Source: CAXXXW01 sp963665555 (GTDB taxonomy: Bacteria; Pseudomonadota; Alphaproteobacteria; Thalassobaculales; Thalassobaculaceae). From it: a stretch of 64,000 nucleotides of DNA. The notes below the pieces were generated by a model. That model made no database searches. It was not told where the DNA came from and saw only the letters and a program-made list of their open reading frames with translations. The DNA is taken from positions 1,054,001 to 1,118,000 of the forward strand of contig OY762308.1 of the NCBI GenBank assembly GCA_963665555.2, written 5' to 3'. This document shows positions 42,662-51,647 of this stretch, in pieces. Each line of letters opens with the position of its first letter. The first letter of the stretch is position 1. The translations under genes and the position numbers were made by a program.

Positions 42662-43975
42662 CTACCCCCCGTCCGCCGCGCCGGCGCCGCCGGCCTCGAA
42701 CACCGCGCGCCCGGCGCGCACGGTCCGCAGCACGCGGCCCTGGACCGGCCGGCCGTCGAACGGGCTGTTCTTGCACTTGGCCCGGAACGCGGTGGCGTCG
42801 ATCCGCCAGGCGATGTCGGGGTCGAAGACCACCAGGTCCGCCGGCGCGCCCGGCGCCAGCCGGCCCGACGGCAGGCCGAGAATGTCCGCCGGCCGGACGG
42901 TCAGCGCCGCCAGCGCGTCGAGCATCGCCAGCGCGCCGTTGTGCACCGCCTCCAGCGCGATCGGCAGCAGCGTCTCCAGCCCGACCACGCCGGGCGCGGC
43001 CTGGTCGAAGGGCAGGCGCTTGGAATCCTGGTCGCGCGGGCAGTGGTCGCTGGCGATGGCGTCGATCGTCCCGTCGGCCAGCCCGGCGAGCACGGCGCGG
43101 CGGTCCGCCTCGGAACGCAGCGGCGGGGAGACCTTGGCGAAGGTGCGGTAGTCGCGCACCGCGTCCTCCGACAACGCGAAATAATGCGGGGCCGTGTCGC
43201 AGGTGACGGGGAGGCCGGCCGCCTTCGCCCGCCCGATCGCCTCGATGGCGGCGGCGGTCGTCACGCGCGAGGCGTGGTAGCGCCCGCCGGTCGCCGCGAC
43301 GAGGCGGAGGTCGCGCTCGACCATGATCGCCTCCGCCTCCGCCGGGACGCCGGGCAGGCCGAGGCGGGTCGCCGTCTCGCCCGCGTTCATCGCGCCGCCC
43401 CGGGCCAGTTCCGGCTCTTCGGGATGCTGGAGGATCAGCGCGTCGAAGGCGGTGGCGTAGGACAGCAGGCGGCGCATCGTCCGCGCGTTGGCGATCGCCC
43501 GCGGGCCGTCGGTGAAGCCGCGCGCGCCGGCGGCGGCGAGCAGGCCGATCTCCGACATTTCCTCGCCGCGCGCGCCCTTGGTGGCGGTCGCGTAGCTGTG
43601 CACCGAGACCAGGCCGACCTCGGCCGCGCGCCGCTCCACGAACTCCAGCAGCGCCACGTCGTCGATCGCCGGCTCGGTGTTGGGCAGCAGCGCGATTGCC
43701 GTCACGCCGCCCGCCGCCGCCGCCTGCGAGGCGGTGGCGAGCGTCTCCAGGTGCTCGTTGCCGGGTTCGCCCGTCGCCACCCGCATGTCCACCAGCCCCG
43801 GCGCGAGGCACTTGCCGCCGCAATCGACGACGGCGATGTCCTCCTGCATCGCGTCCACGAAGACATGCGGGCCGGCGTCGACGATCCGCCCGTCCTCGAC
43901 CAGCACCGCGCCCCGCGCGTCGAGCCGGGCGGCGGGGTCGAGCAGGCGGGCGTTGCGGTAGATCGCGCGGGCCAT
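42662..43975 (-). CDS. pyrC: Dihydroorotase-like protein, likely non-catalytic PyrC partner of PyrB
   Basis: 437 residues of the class I dihydroorotase family. At the place of the first zinc ligands (usually HxH before REPG), it reads DMRVATGEPG (63-72), with no histidine. Later positions look retained: GFTDG, LILQHPEE, RYHASR and SDHCPRD. This loss is the mark of PyrC-prime/PyrX pseudo-enzymes that stabilise aspartate carbamoyltransferase. It lies directly after pyrB, 20 bp away. An active dihydroorotase would then be elsewhere in the genome. Confidence 0.9.
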   Translation of the reverse strand: MARAIYRNARLLDPAARLDARGAVLVEDGRIVDAGPHVFVDAMQEDIAVVDCGGKCLAPGLVDMRVATGEPGNEHLETLATASQAAAAGGVTAIALLPNTEPAIDDVALLEFVERRAAEVGLVSVHSYATATKGARGEEMSEIGLLAAAGARGFTDGPRAIANARTMRRLLSYATAFDALILQHPEEPELARGGAMNAGETATRLGLPGVPAEAEAIMVERDLRLVAATGGRYHASRVTTAAAIEAIGRAKAAGLPVTCDTAPHYFALSEDAVRDYRTFAKVSPPLRSEADRRAVLAGLADGTIDAIASDHCPRDQDSKRLPFDQAAPGVVGLETLLPIALEAVHNGALAMLDALAALTVRPADILGLPSGRLAPGAPADLVVFDPDIAWRIDATAFRAKCKNSPFDGRPVQGRVLRTVRAGRAVFEAGGAGAADGG

Positions 43976-43995
43976 CGCGTCCGTCCGCCGGCGGC

Positions 43996-44982
43996 TCAGC
44001 GGTTCGCCGGCCAGGCCGCCGCGTCCGGCCCGGCCAGCGCCTCCAGGCACGCCATCCGCACCGCCACGCCCATCTCCACCTGTTCGCGGATCAGGCTGCG
44101 GTCGATGTCGTCGGCGACCTCGGAATCGATCTCCACGCCCCGGTTCATCGGCCCCGGATGCATGACAAGCGCGCCCGGCCGCGCGCGGTCGAGCTTCTCG
44201 CGGGTAAGGCCGTGGAAGCGGTAGTACTCCCGGATCGAGGGCACGAAGCCGCCCGCCATCCGCTCGGTCTGCAGGCGCAGCATCATCACGATGTCCGCGC
44301 CGTCGAGGCCGCGCGCGAGGTCGTGGTGGATTTCCACGCCGAGCCGCTCCAGCCCGGTCGGGATCAGGGTCGGCGGCGCCACCGCGCGCACCCGCGCCCC
44401 CACGATCGACAGCAGGTGGATGTTGGAGCGCGCCACCCGGCTGTGGGCGATGTCGCCGCAGATCGCGACGTTCAGCCCCTCCAGCCCGCGGCCCAGCCGG
44501 CGGCGGATCGCCAGCGCGTCGAGCAGCGCCTGGGTGGGATGCTCGTGCGTGCCGTCGCCGGCGTTGACGACGGCGCAGTTCGACTTCGCCGCCAGCAGGT
44601 GCACCGAACCCGACGAGCCGTGCCGCACGACGAGCGCGTCCGGGTGCATGGCGTTCAGCGTCGCCGCCGTGTCGATCAGGGTCTCGCCCTTCTTGATGGA
44701 GCTGGTCCCGACCGACATGTTGATCACATCGGCGCCGAGGCGCTTGCCCGCCAGTTCGAAGGAGGTGCGGGTGCGCGTCGAATCCTCGAAGAACAGGTTG
44801 ATCAGCGTGCGGCCGCGCAGGGTCGCGTGCTTCTTGTCGCCGCGGCGGCCGGCGTCCACATAGGAATCCGCCAGGTCGAGCAGCCGCTCGATGTCGTCGC
44901 GTCGAAGGCCCTCGATCCCGAGCAGGTGGCGGAAGCCGAACGCCGGGCCGGGCGGGGCGTGGATGTGGGGCCGCGCGGTCAT
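43996..44982 (-). CDS. pyrB: Aspartate carbamoyltransferase catalytic subunit
   Basis: 328 residues. Carbamoyl-phosphate-binding motif FFEDSTRTRTSFE (about 65-77), then GDGTHEHPTQALLDA (about 142-156) and VMHPGPMNRGVEI. It condenses carbamoyl phosphate and aspartate, the first committed pyrimidine step. The N-terminal 20 residues before the domain are an extension. No pyrI regulatory chain is present; pairing with the adjacent pseudo-dihydroorotase is expected. Confidence 0.97.
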   Translation of the reverse strand: MTARPHIHAPPGPAFGFRHLLGIEGLRRDDIERLLDLADSYVDAGRRGDKKHATLRGRTLINLFFEDSTRTRTSFELAGKRLGADVINMSVGTSSIKKGETLIDTAATLNAMHPDALVVRHGSSGSVHLLAAKSNCAVVNAGDGTHEHPTQALLDALAIRRRLGRGLEGLNVAICGDIAHSRVARSNIHLLSIVGARVRAVAPPTLIPTGLERLGVEIHHDLARGLDGADIVMMLRLQTERMAGGFVPSIREYYRFHGLTREKLDRARPGALVMHPGPMNRGVEIDSEVADDIDRSLIREQVEMGVAVRMACLEALAGPDAAAWPANR

Positions 44983-45023
44983 CGAACCGGAACCTAGGGG
45001 CCGCGGCCGGCGCCGGCAAGCCG

Positions 45024-45938
45024 TTATCCGAACAGTGCGAGCATCGCCGGGATGGTCGCCGCCGCCATCATGGTCTGCGTCGTCAGGATCGCGGCCATCG
45101 CCTCGTGGTCGCCGCCGAACTGCCGCGACATCACGTAGGAGGAGGCCGACGACGGCAGCGCGGCGAACAGGACCGCCACGCCGGCGGCTGTCGGATCGAC
45201 GCCGCCAAGGTGGCAGAACAGCGCGGTCAGGGACGGCACGGCCAGCAGCTTCAACCCGTTGCTCAGCAGCAGCGCGCCCGCCGCGCGCCGCGCGACCGCG
45301 AAATCCAGCCCCGCGCCGACCGCGAGCAGGCCGAGCGGCAGCGCGCCCCGGCCCAGCAGGTCGAGCGTGTCGGCGGCGAGGCGGGGCAGCCCCGTCCCGG
45401 CGGCGTTGGCCCCGAGGCCGATCGCGCAGGCGACGACGATCGGACTCGTCGCCACCCGCCGCGCCACGGTCCCGATCCCCGGCGCGGCGCCGGGGCCGAG
45501 CCGGGCCAGCGACCACATCGAGATGACGTTCACCATCGGGATCACGGCCGCGATGCCGACCGCCGCCAGCGCCTGCCCGCTCGCGCCGTAGAGCGGCCCG
45601 GCGACGGCGAGGCCGATGTAGGAGTTCTGGCGGATCGCGCCCTGCAGGATCGAGGTGTGGAGCGGCCGGCCGATCCGCGCGACCGGCCGGATCGCCGCGA
45701 CCGCGGCCGCCACGGCCAGCGTCGCCGCCGCCATCGCGGCCGCCATCGGCGCCACGTCGAAGCCCGACAGGTCCGTGTCGCCGAGCTTGACGATCAGCAG
45801 GGCCGGCAGCAGCAGCCGGTAGACCAGCGCCTCGATCCCCTCCCACAGCGTGTCCGGGAACACGCGCGCCCGCTTCAGCCCGTGGCCGAGCAGGATCAGC
45901 GCGAAAACCGGCGCGAGGGCCGCGAGCGTGGTGGGCAT
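45024..45938 (-). CDS. AEC family transporter
   Basis: 304 residues with about ten transmembrane helices arranged as two five-helix halves, the auxin-efflux-carrier fold. Landmarks are LILLGHGLKRARVFPD near the N-terminus and QNSYIGLAVAGPLYG in the middle. Bacterial members export organic anions such as malate or malonate. The start used (45938) gives a normal N-terminus MPTTLAALAPVFALI; an upstream in-frame ATG adds a charged non-conserved leader. Confidence 0.88.
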   Translation of the reverse strand: MPTTLAALAPVFALILLGHGLKRARVFPDTLWEGIEALVYRLLLPALLIVKLGDTDLSGFDVAPMAAAMAAATLAVAAAVAAIRPVARIGRPLHTSILQGAIRQNSYIGLAVAGPLYGASGQALAAVGIAAVIPMVNVISMWSLARLGPGAAPGIGTVARRVATSPIVVACAIGLGANAAGTGLPRLAADTLDLLGRGALPLGLLAVGAGLDFAVARRAAGALLLSNGLKLLAVPSLTALFCHLGGVDPTAAGVAVLFAALPSSASSYVMSRQFGGDHEAMAAILTTQTMMAAATIPAMLALFG

Positions 45939-46026
45939 CGGATCGGACCGCCGGTTCCGCGGGAGGGAGGGCGAACCTATACTCCCGCCCCGGCGCCGAG
46001 TCATGCGCGGGAAGGGGGCGGCGGCG

Positions 46027-46500
46027 ATGGAGACACGGGCGCGGGCGCGCCGGGCCGAGGCGGAACGCCGGGCCTGGGTCGCGGCGACGGTCCGGCGCGA
46101 GACGGGCGGGGCGGGCCTCGCGCCGCCGCCCCAGGCCGCCGCGCTGTGGGAGGAGGCGGCGGACGCCTTCGCGGCCGGCCTGTGGATCGCCGCGCTCGTC
46201 CTCGCCCAGGCCGCGCTCGACGCCGAACTCGCGGAGACGGCGGGGGAGGGCGGCGGGTTCGCGGAGGATGGCGGCGGATTTGCGGGAGATGGCGGCGTTG
46301 CCGGCGCCGCGGCGCTGAACGAGCGCCGGCACGGCCGCGGCTACGCCTGGCTGCGGCGCCGGCGCAACGCCCTGCTCCACGCCGACGGGCCGGGGCCGGC
46401 CGTCACATCCGCCGGGCGCGCCGCCGACGCCCCCGCCCTCGAACGCGACGCCCGCCGCGCCCTCGAACTCGCCGCGCGGGCGCTGGCCGGGCGGGTTTGA
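46027..46500 (+). CDS. HEPN-like domain protein
   Basis: 157 residues, weakly recognised. A helical region AADAFAAGLWIAALVLAQAALDAEL (about 45-69) is followed by a Gly/Asp/Phe low-complexity insert, then LRRRRNALLHAD with R-N-x3-H (113-118). That matches the R-x4-6-H motif of HEPN RNases and the layout of DUF4145-like HEPN proteins. It converges with the effector/NLR pair, 46 bp from the effector stop. A role with that pair is possible but unsupported beyond adjacency. Confidence 0.55.
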   Translation: METRARARRAEAERRAWVAATVRRETGGAGLAPPPQAAALWEEAADAFAAGLWIAALVLAQAALDAELAETAGEGGGFAEDGGGFAGDGGVAGAAALNERRHGRGYAWLRRRRNALLHADGPGPAVTSAGRAADAPALERDARRALELAARALAGRV

Positions 46501-46546
46501 AGGGGGCGGGGCGGGAGACGGGCGAAACTGTCGCCTGTTTTCCCCG

Positions 46547-46885
46547 TTAACGGATGTTTACGCTGTTCCCTTCGCCCTGAACCTGAACGATGGAGCCGCC
46601 GTCGCCGGAGACTGTGGCGGTCTGCGGCGCATGGGCCGCGCCGCTGCCGTCGAGGAGCGCGCGGAGTTCGGCCGCGAGTTCCGGGTTCGCCTCCAGTTCG
46701 GCCCGCAGGCGTTTCGCCAGAGCCTCGGTCGCGGCCGGGTCGTCCGGCGCGGCGGCGAGGTCCTCGACCCGCTTGCCGCCCAGACGCCGCCCGATCCACG
46801 CCCCGACCGGCCCCGCCGCCCCCTTGGCGATCTCGCCGGCCAAAGCGGCGACCGCGGCGGTTGCGAGGTTTGCGATTTCGATCAT
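46547..46885 (-). CDS. Bell-like effector with a C-terminal amyloid-type motif
   Basis: 112 residues. Residues 1-35 form a hydrophobic/amphipathic Ala-rich helix region (IANLATAAVAALAGEIAKG), followed by two charged helices (about 50-80). A spacer then leads to a C-terminal motif SGDGGSIVQVQGEGNSVNIR (93-112). The order helical domain then G/N/V-rich motif is that of bacterial Bell-domain cell-death effectors with BASS amyloid motifs. Its AGGAG site overlaps the stop of the upstream NLR gene, leaving a 9-bp gap, so the two are co-translated. The effector role is inferred; the similarity of the motif to the NLR N-terminus is visible in sequence. Confidence 0.75.
   Translation of the reverse strand: MIEIANLATAAVAALAGEIAKGAAGPVGAWIGRRLGGKRVEDLAAAPDDPAATEALAKRLRAELEANPELAAELRALLDGSGAAHAPQTATVSGDGGSIVQVQGEGNSVNIR
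46550..46609 (-). other. Candidate amyloid signalling motif, effector C-terminus
   Basis: Residues 93-112 of the effector. It shares IVQVxGxGNxV with residues 14-24 of the NLR encoded next door; nine of 16 aligned residues are identical. Both are rich in G, N, Q, V and lack charged interruptions except one residue per motif. Confidence 0.7.
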
Positions 46886-46894
46886 CGGGTTCTC

Positions 46895-49762
46895 CTATTC
46901 GCTTTGCTCGTCCGAGTTCCGCAACCGGGCGAGCGCCTCGACAATCGGCTCCACCAAAGCGGCGTCGGGCTGTTGCCCCGAGGCCTCGCACACCGAGCCA
47001 TACGTGTCGAGGATAACTCTCATGTGTTCGGCATGGCCCTGTGGCAACGCCAGAAACGGCGCTTCCAGCGTCCTCACCGCCTCCCGGATCGCTTCGAGCG
47101 CCGCTTCGCGGTCTCCGAGACCGGAAAGACGAACCGACAGGTTGTTGAGGGAAGCCGCCAGATCGGGCCGGAAAGCGTCGGGCCGTTCCACCGCCAATTC
47201 GCGGCGGATGGCCACCGCTTCCCGGATCGCTTCGAGCGCCGCTTCGCGGTCTCCGAGATCGGAAAGACGAACCGACAGGTTGTTGAGGGACATGGCCAGA
47301 TCGGGCCGGAAAGCGTCGGGCCGCTCCGCCACCAATTCGCGGTAGACAGCCACCGCTTCCCGGATCGCTTCGAGCGCCGCTTCGCGGTCTCCGAGACCGG
47401 AAAGATGAACCGACAGGTTGTTGAGGGAAGCCGCCAGATCGGGCCGGAAAGCGTCGGGCCGTTCCACCGCCAATTCGCGGCGGATGGCCACCGCTTCCCG
47501 GATCGCTTCGAGTGCCGCCTCGTGCTCTCCGAGATTGGAAAGATGAACCGACTGGTTGTTGAGGGAAGTCGCCAGATCGGGCCGGAAAGCGTCGGGCCGT
47601 TCCACCGCCAATTCGCGGCGGATGGCCACCGCTTCCCGGATCGCTTCGAGTGCCGCCTCGTGCTCTCCGAGATTGGAAAGATCACCCGAAAGGTTGTTGA
47701 GGGAAGCCGCCAGATCGGGCCGGAAAGCGTCGGGCCGCTCCGCCGCCAATTCGCGGCGGATGGCCACCGCTTCCCGGATCGCTTCGAGCGCCGCTTCGCG
47801 GTCTCCGAGACCGGAAAGCCGGTTCGACAGGTTGTTGAGGGACATGGCCAGATCGGGCCGGAAAGCGTCGGGCCGGTCCGCCGCCAATTCGCGGTAGACA
47901 GCCACCGCTTCCCGGATCGCTTCGAGCGCCGCTTCGCGGTCTCCGAGGGCGGAAAGACGAACCGACAGGTTGTTGAGGGAACCCGCCAGATCGGGCCGGA
48001 AAGCGTCGGGCCGCTCCGCCGCCAATTCGCGGCGGATGACCACCGCTTCCCGGATCGCTTCGAGCGCCGCTTCGCGGTCTCCGAGAGCGGAAAGATGAAC
48101 CGACAGGTTGTTGAGGGAACCCGCCAGATCGGGCCGGAAAGCGTCGGGCCGGTCCGCCGCCAATTCGCGGTAGACAGCCACCGCTTCCCGGATCGCTTCG
48201 AGCGCCGGTCCGTGGTCCCCGAGATCGGAAAGCCGGTTCGACAGGTTGTTGAGGGAAGCCGCCAGATTGGGCCGGAAAGCGTCGGGGTCCGTGGCGGCAA
48301 GTGGGCGAAGCGCGGAGACGATCTCCTCGGTCAAACCGGCCGCGAACTCGCGCAGTTCCACCGTGCGTTCGGGTAGCGCGTTCGCCATTTCGACCAAAGC
48401 CTGCAGATCGCCGGAGCGCTCTTCGCGGACGACCGTCAACCAGTCAAGCGGTTCGCGGCGGCCTCGGACCGGGTAGTCCTGGCAGGCGCGCAGGACGGTG
48501 TGCATGACCGCGCCCGGCTTTTGCCCGTGGGCGCGGGCGATGGCGGGGCCGGCGTGCTCCTTCCCGCCCCAGACCGCGAGCAGCAGCGCCTCGCCGACGA
48601 AGTCCGGCTCGACCGGGGCGAGGCCGCCGGCGCCGTCGGGCATCGCCACGGCCAGCGCGTCGCGCAACGCCGCCGGCCCGGCCGGGAGCGCGTAGCCGAG
48701 CGCCTCCGCTTCCCGCGCGATCGCCGCGCGCGCCTCGTCCGCCGTCAGGCCCTCGCACAGCGTCGCCACGGCGGCGGCATGGTCCAGCAAGGGCGCGAGT
48801 CCGGCGGGCGCGCCCCGACCCGGCGCGACCCTGCGAATGCGCGCCAGTTCCGTTTCGGCGACGATCCGCGCGAGTTCGACCTCCCCCATGGCCAGGACGC
48901 CCGCCAGGCCGGACCGCGCCGCCGTCGCCGCCGCGATCGCCAGCATCAGGGGCGCGCCGGCCCAGGCGGTCCCGGCGAGGCGGCGGTCGAACTCCGGGTC
49001 CTCCCCTGCGGCCGGAAGCGACAACCCGGTCTCCAGCGCCTCCAGCGCGCCCGCCAACGCCGCGCGGCGGTCGCCCGGATCGTCGAGCGGCGCCAGGGCG
49101 ACGGGTTCCGGCGGGTCCGCCATTCGCTCCGTCACGGCCGCGTCGGCGCCCTGGCCGAACGCCTCGGCCCACCAGCCCTTGCCGCCCGCGGCGGACCGTT
49201 CCAGCAGCAGCAGGCGGAAGGGGCGGACGCGGCCCGCCCCGCCGTCTTCCCAGGCCGGGTTTTCGGCGAGTTCGCGCAACCAGCCGGCAAGCTCCTTCGC
49301 GCTCGCCGCCGCGTAGTCCACGACCGCCAGCGTCGGCGCGTTCCAGCCCCATTCGGCAACGCTGTGCTGTCTTCGGAACCGTCCGAGTTCGGCGCGGGTC
49401 AGGAAGCCGGCGCGCCAGCCCTCCGCCGCCGCTTCCTCGACCAGTTCGAGGGCGAGGCGCGTTTTGCCGATGCCGGCGTCGCCGGTCAGCACGCGGACGG
49501 AAACGGGCCGGTCGAGGCGCAGCCAGTCGCCCAACGCCTGTGTCTCCCGCGCGCGTCCCACCATGGGGATCGCGCGCGCGAACGGGCGGAGGATGTCGAT
49601 CGCGTGCGGCCGGCCGGTGTCGGGATCGGTCCGGACCTCGCGGTGGAGGCCGCGGCTGCGCGTCAGCGCGAGATGGGGCAGGCCGGCGACGACCGTGTTG
49701 CCGTCGCCCCGGACCTGGACGATCGCATTGCCGGACCCGTCGGCGCGGGCGGCCTGCGTCAT
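46895..49762 (-). CDS. STAND/NLR-type NTPase with TPR-like repeats and N-terminal amyloid-type motif
   Basis: 955 residues. The N-terminal motif ADGSGNAIVQVRGDGNTVV (7-25) leads to an NTPase domain (about 60-430) with Walker A GDAGIGKT (94-101), a Walker B-like LAVVDY (D149) and a GAPLMLAIA segment as in NB-ARC/NACHT arms. A winged-helix-like region follows (about 300-490). Residues 493-896 are eight full copies plus one partial copy of a 46-residue TPR-like repeat of the form PDAFRPDLAxSLNNLS. This is the tripartite layout of NLR immune receptors: signalling motif, nucleotide switch, superstructure sensor. GGAGA precedes the ATG. Confidence 0.85.
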   Translation of the reverse strand: MTQAARADGSGNAIVQVRGDGNTVVAGLPHLALTRSRGLHREVRTDPDTGRPHAIDILRPFARAIPMVGRARETQALGDWLRLDRPVSVRVLTGDAGIGKTRLALELVEEAAAEGWRAGFLTRAELGRFRRQHSVAEWGWNAPTLAVVDYAAASAKELAGWLRELAENPAWEDGGAGRVRPFRLLLLERSAAGGKGWWAEAFGQGADAAVTERMADPPEPVALAPLDDPGDRRAALAGALEALETGLSLPAAGEDPEFDRRLAGTAWAGAPLMLAIAAATAARSGLAGVLAMGEVELARIVAETELARIRRVAPGRGAPAGLAPLLDHAAAVATLCEGLTADEARAAIAREAEALGYALPAGPAALRDALAVAMPDGAGGLAPVEPDFVGEALLLAVWGGKEHAGPAIARAHGQKPGAVMHTVLRACQDYPVRGRREPLDWLTVVREERSGDLQALVEMANALPERTVELREFAAGLTEEIVSALRPLAATDPDAFRPNLAASLNNLSNRLSDLGDHGPALEAIREAVAVYRELAADRPDAFRPDLAGSLNNLSVHLSALGDREAALEAIREAVVIRRELAAERPDAFRPDLAGSLNNLSVRLSALGDREAALEAIREAVAVYRELAADRPDAFRPDLAMSLNNLSNRLSGLGDREAALEAIREAVAIRRELAAERPDAFRPDLAASLNNLSGDLSNLGEHEAALEAIREAVAIRRELAVERPDAFRPDLATSLNNQSVHLSNLGEHEAALEAIREAVAIRRELAVERPDAFRPDLAASLNNLSVHLSGLGDREAALEAIREAVAVYRELVAERPDAFRPDLAMSLNNLSVRLSDLGDREAALEAIREAVAIRRELAVERPDAFRPDLAASLNNLSVRLSGLGDREAALEAIREAVRTLEAPFLALPQGHAEHMRVILDTYGSVCEASGQQPDAALVEPIVEALARLRNSDEQSE
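47075..48286 (-). repeat. Tandem 138-bp coding repeats (nine copies, last one partial)
   Basis: Period 138 bp (for example the segment GAAAGCGTCG recurs at 47171 and 47309). Copies are nearly identical at the DNA level, with variation concentrated in the codons for residues 17-18 and 21-25 of each repeat, and in a choice between two versions of the last helix (AVYREL or AIRREL). This looks like recent duplication or gene conversion. It encodes residues 493-896 of the NLR. Confidence 0.95.
49688..49744 (-). other. Candidate amyloid signalling motif, NLR N-terminus
   Basis: Residues 7-25 of the NLR. Partner of the motif at 46550-46609; the shared core is IVQVxGxGNxV. Confidence 0.7.
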
Positions 49763-49802
49763 CGCGTCTCCGCCCGCGCCGCGCCCGCTTTCCGCCGCCC
49801 CG

Positions 49803-50912
<1,110 letters not shown>

Positions 50913-50935
50913 GGCTTCCTCCCCGGTTGCGCGAT

Positions 50936-51565
50936 CTAGAGGTTGGCGACGAAGACGGCGAGCGCGACCGCCGCGAAGGCGACGGCGGCCCAGACGGACC
51001 AGTGCGTGTTCGGGTAGACGTTCTCTTCCACATGCTTGTCGCCGGCCATGGCGCGCTCTCCGTGCTGGGTGGGGGAATGCGGTTCCGGCGCCGCCGCGTC
51101 GCCGTCGGCGGCGGCCGCCGGGCCGGCCTCGACGATCTCGCCGAAGGTCCGGAAGAAGTCTCCCGCCATCTTCTTGGCGGTGGAGTCGATGAGGCGCGAG
51201 CCGATCTGCGCCAGCTTGCCGCCGACCTGGGCGTTGACATTGTAGCTGAGCACGGTGGCGCCCTCGCCGGCGTCGGCCAGCCGGACCTCGGCGCCGCCCC
51301 GCGCGAAGCCGGCGGCCCCGCCCTTGCCCTCGCCCGAAATCGTGTACCCGTTCGGCGGGTCGAGGTCGGACAGCGAAACCTCGCCCGAAAACCGCGCCTT
51401 CACCGGGCCGACCTTCGCCATCACCCTGGCCGAGAAGGCGGTGTCGGACGATTTCTCCACGGCCTCGCAGCCGGGGATGCAGCGTTTCAGGACTTCGGGA
51501 TCGTTCAGCGCCTCCCAGACCCTGGCGCGCGGCGCGGCGATCCTGTGCTCCCCGGTCATGTCCAT
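50936..51565 (-). CDS. CoxG-like SRPBCC protein with C-terminal membrane anchor
   Basis: 209 residues. SRPBCC/CoxG domain (1-150): MTGEHRIAAPRARVWEALND, LKRCIPGCE and YNVNAQVGGKLAQIGSRLID. A disordered Pro/Ala spacer and a C-terminal transmembrane helix (WSVWAAVAFAAVALAVFVANL-like) follow. CoxG of the CO-dehydrogenase cluster anchors the enzyme to the membrane, and homologues without cox genes are common. No molybdenum CO dehydrogenase lies here. It precedes adhC by 23 bp in the same direction. Confidence 0.88.
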   Translation of the reverse strand: MDMTGEHRIAAPRARVWEALNDPEVLKRCIPGCEAVEKSSDTAFSARVMAKVGPVKARFSGEVSLSDLDPPNGYTISGEGKGGAAGFARGGAEVRLADAGEGATVLSYNVNAQVGGKLAQIGSRLIDSTAKKMAGDFFRTFGEIVEAGPAAAADGDAAAPEPHSPTQHGERAMAGDKHVEENVYPNTHWSVWAAVAFAAVALAVFVANL

Positions 51566-51647
51566 CGCCGCCGTCCTCCCGCGCGCGCCTCCGGCCCTCG
51601 GCCCAGCCTAGCGGCATTCGCGCCGCCGCGCCACACCGCGCGCCGCC

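Noticed and set aside
47075..48286. CRISPR-like or minisatellite array
   Set aside because: The 138-bp unit is a multiple of three, fully in frame with the NLR gene, and has no unique spacers.
50936..51565. Part of a carbon-monoxide dehydrogenase cluster (CoxG)
   Set aside because: No coxMSL-type molybdenum enzyme genes are in the window, so only the SRPBCC family call is kept.
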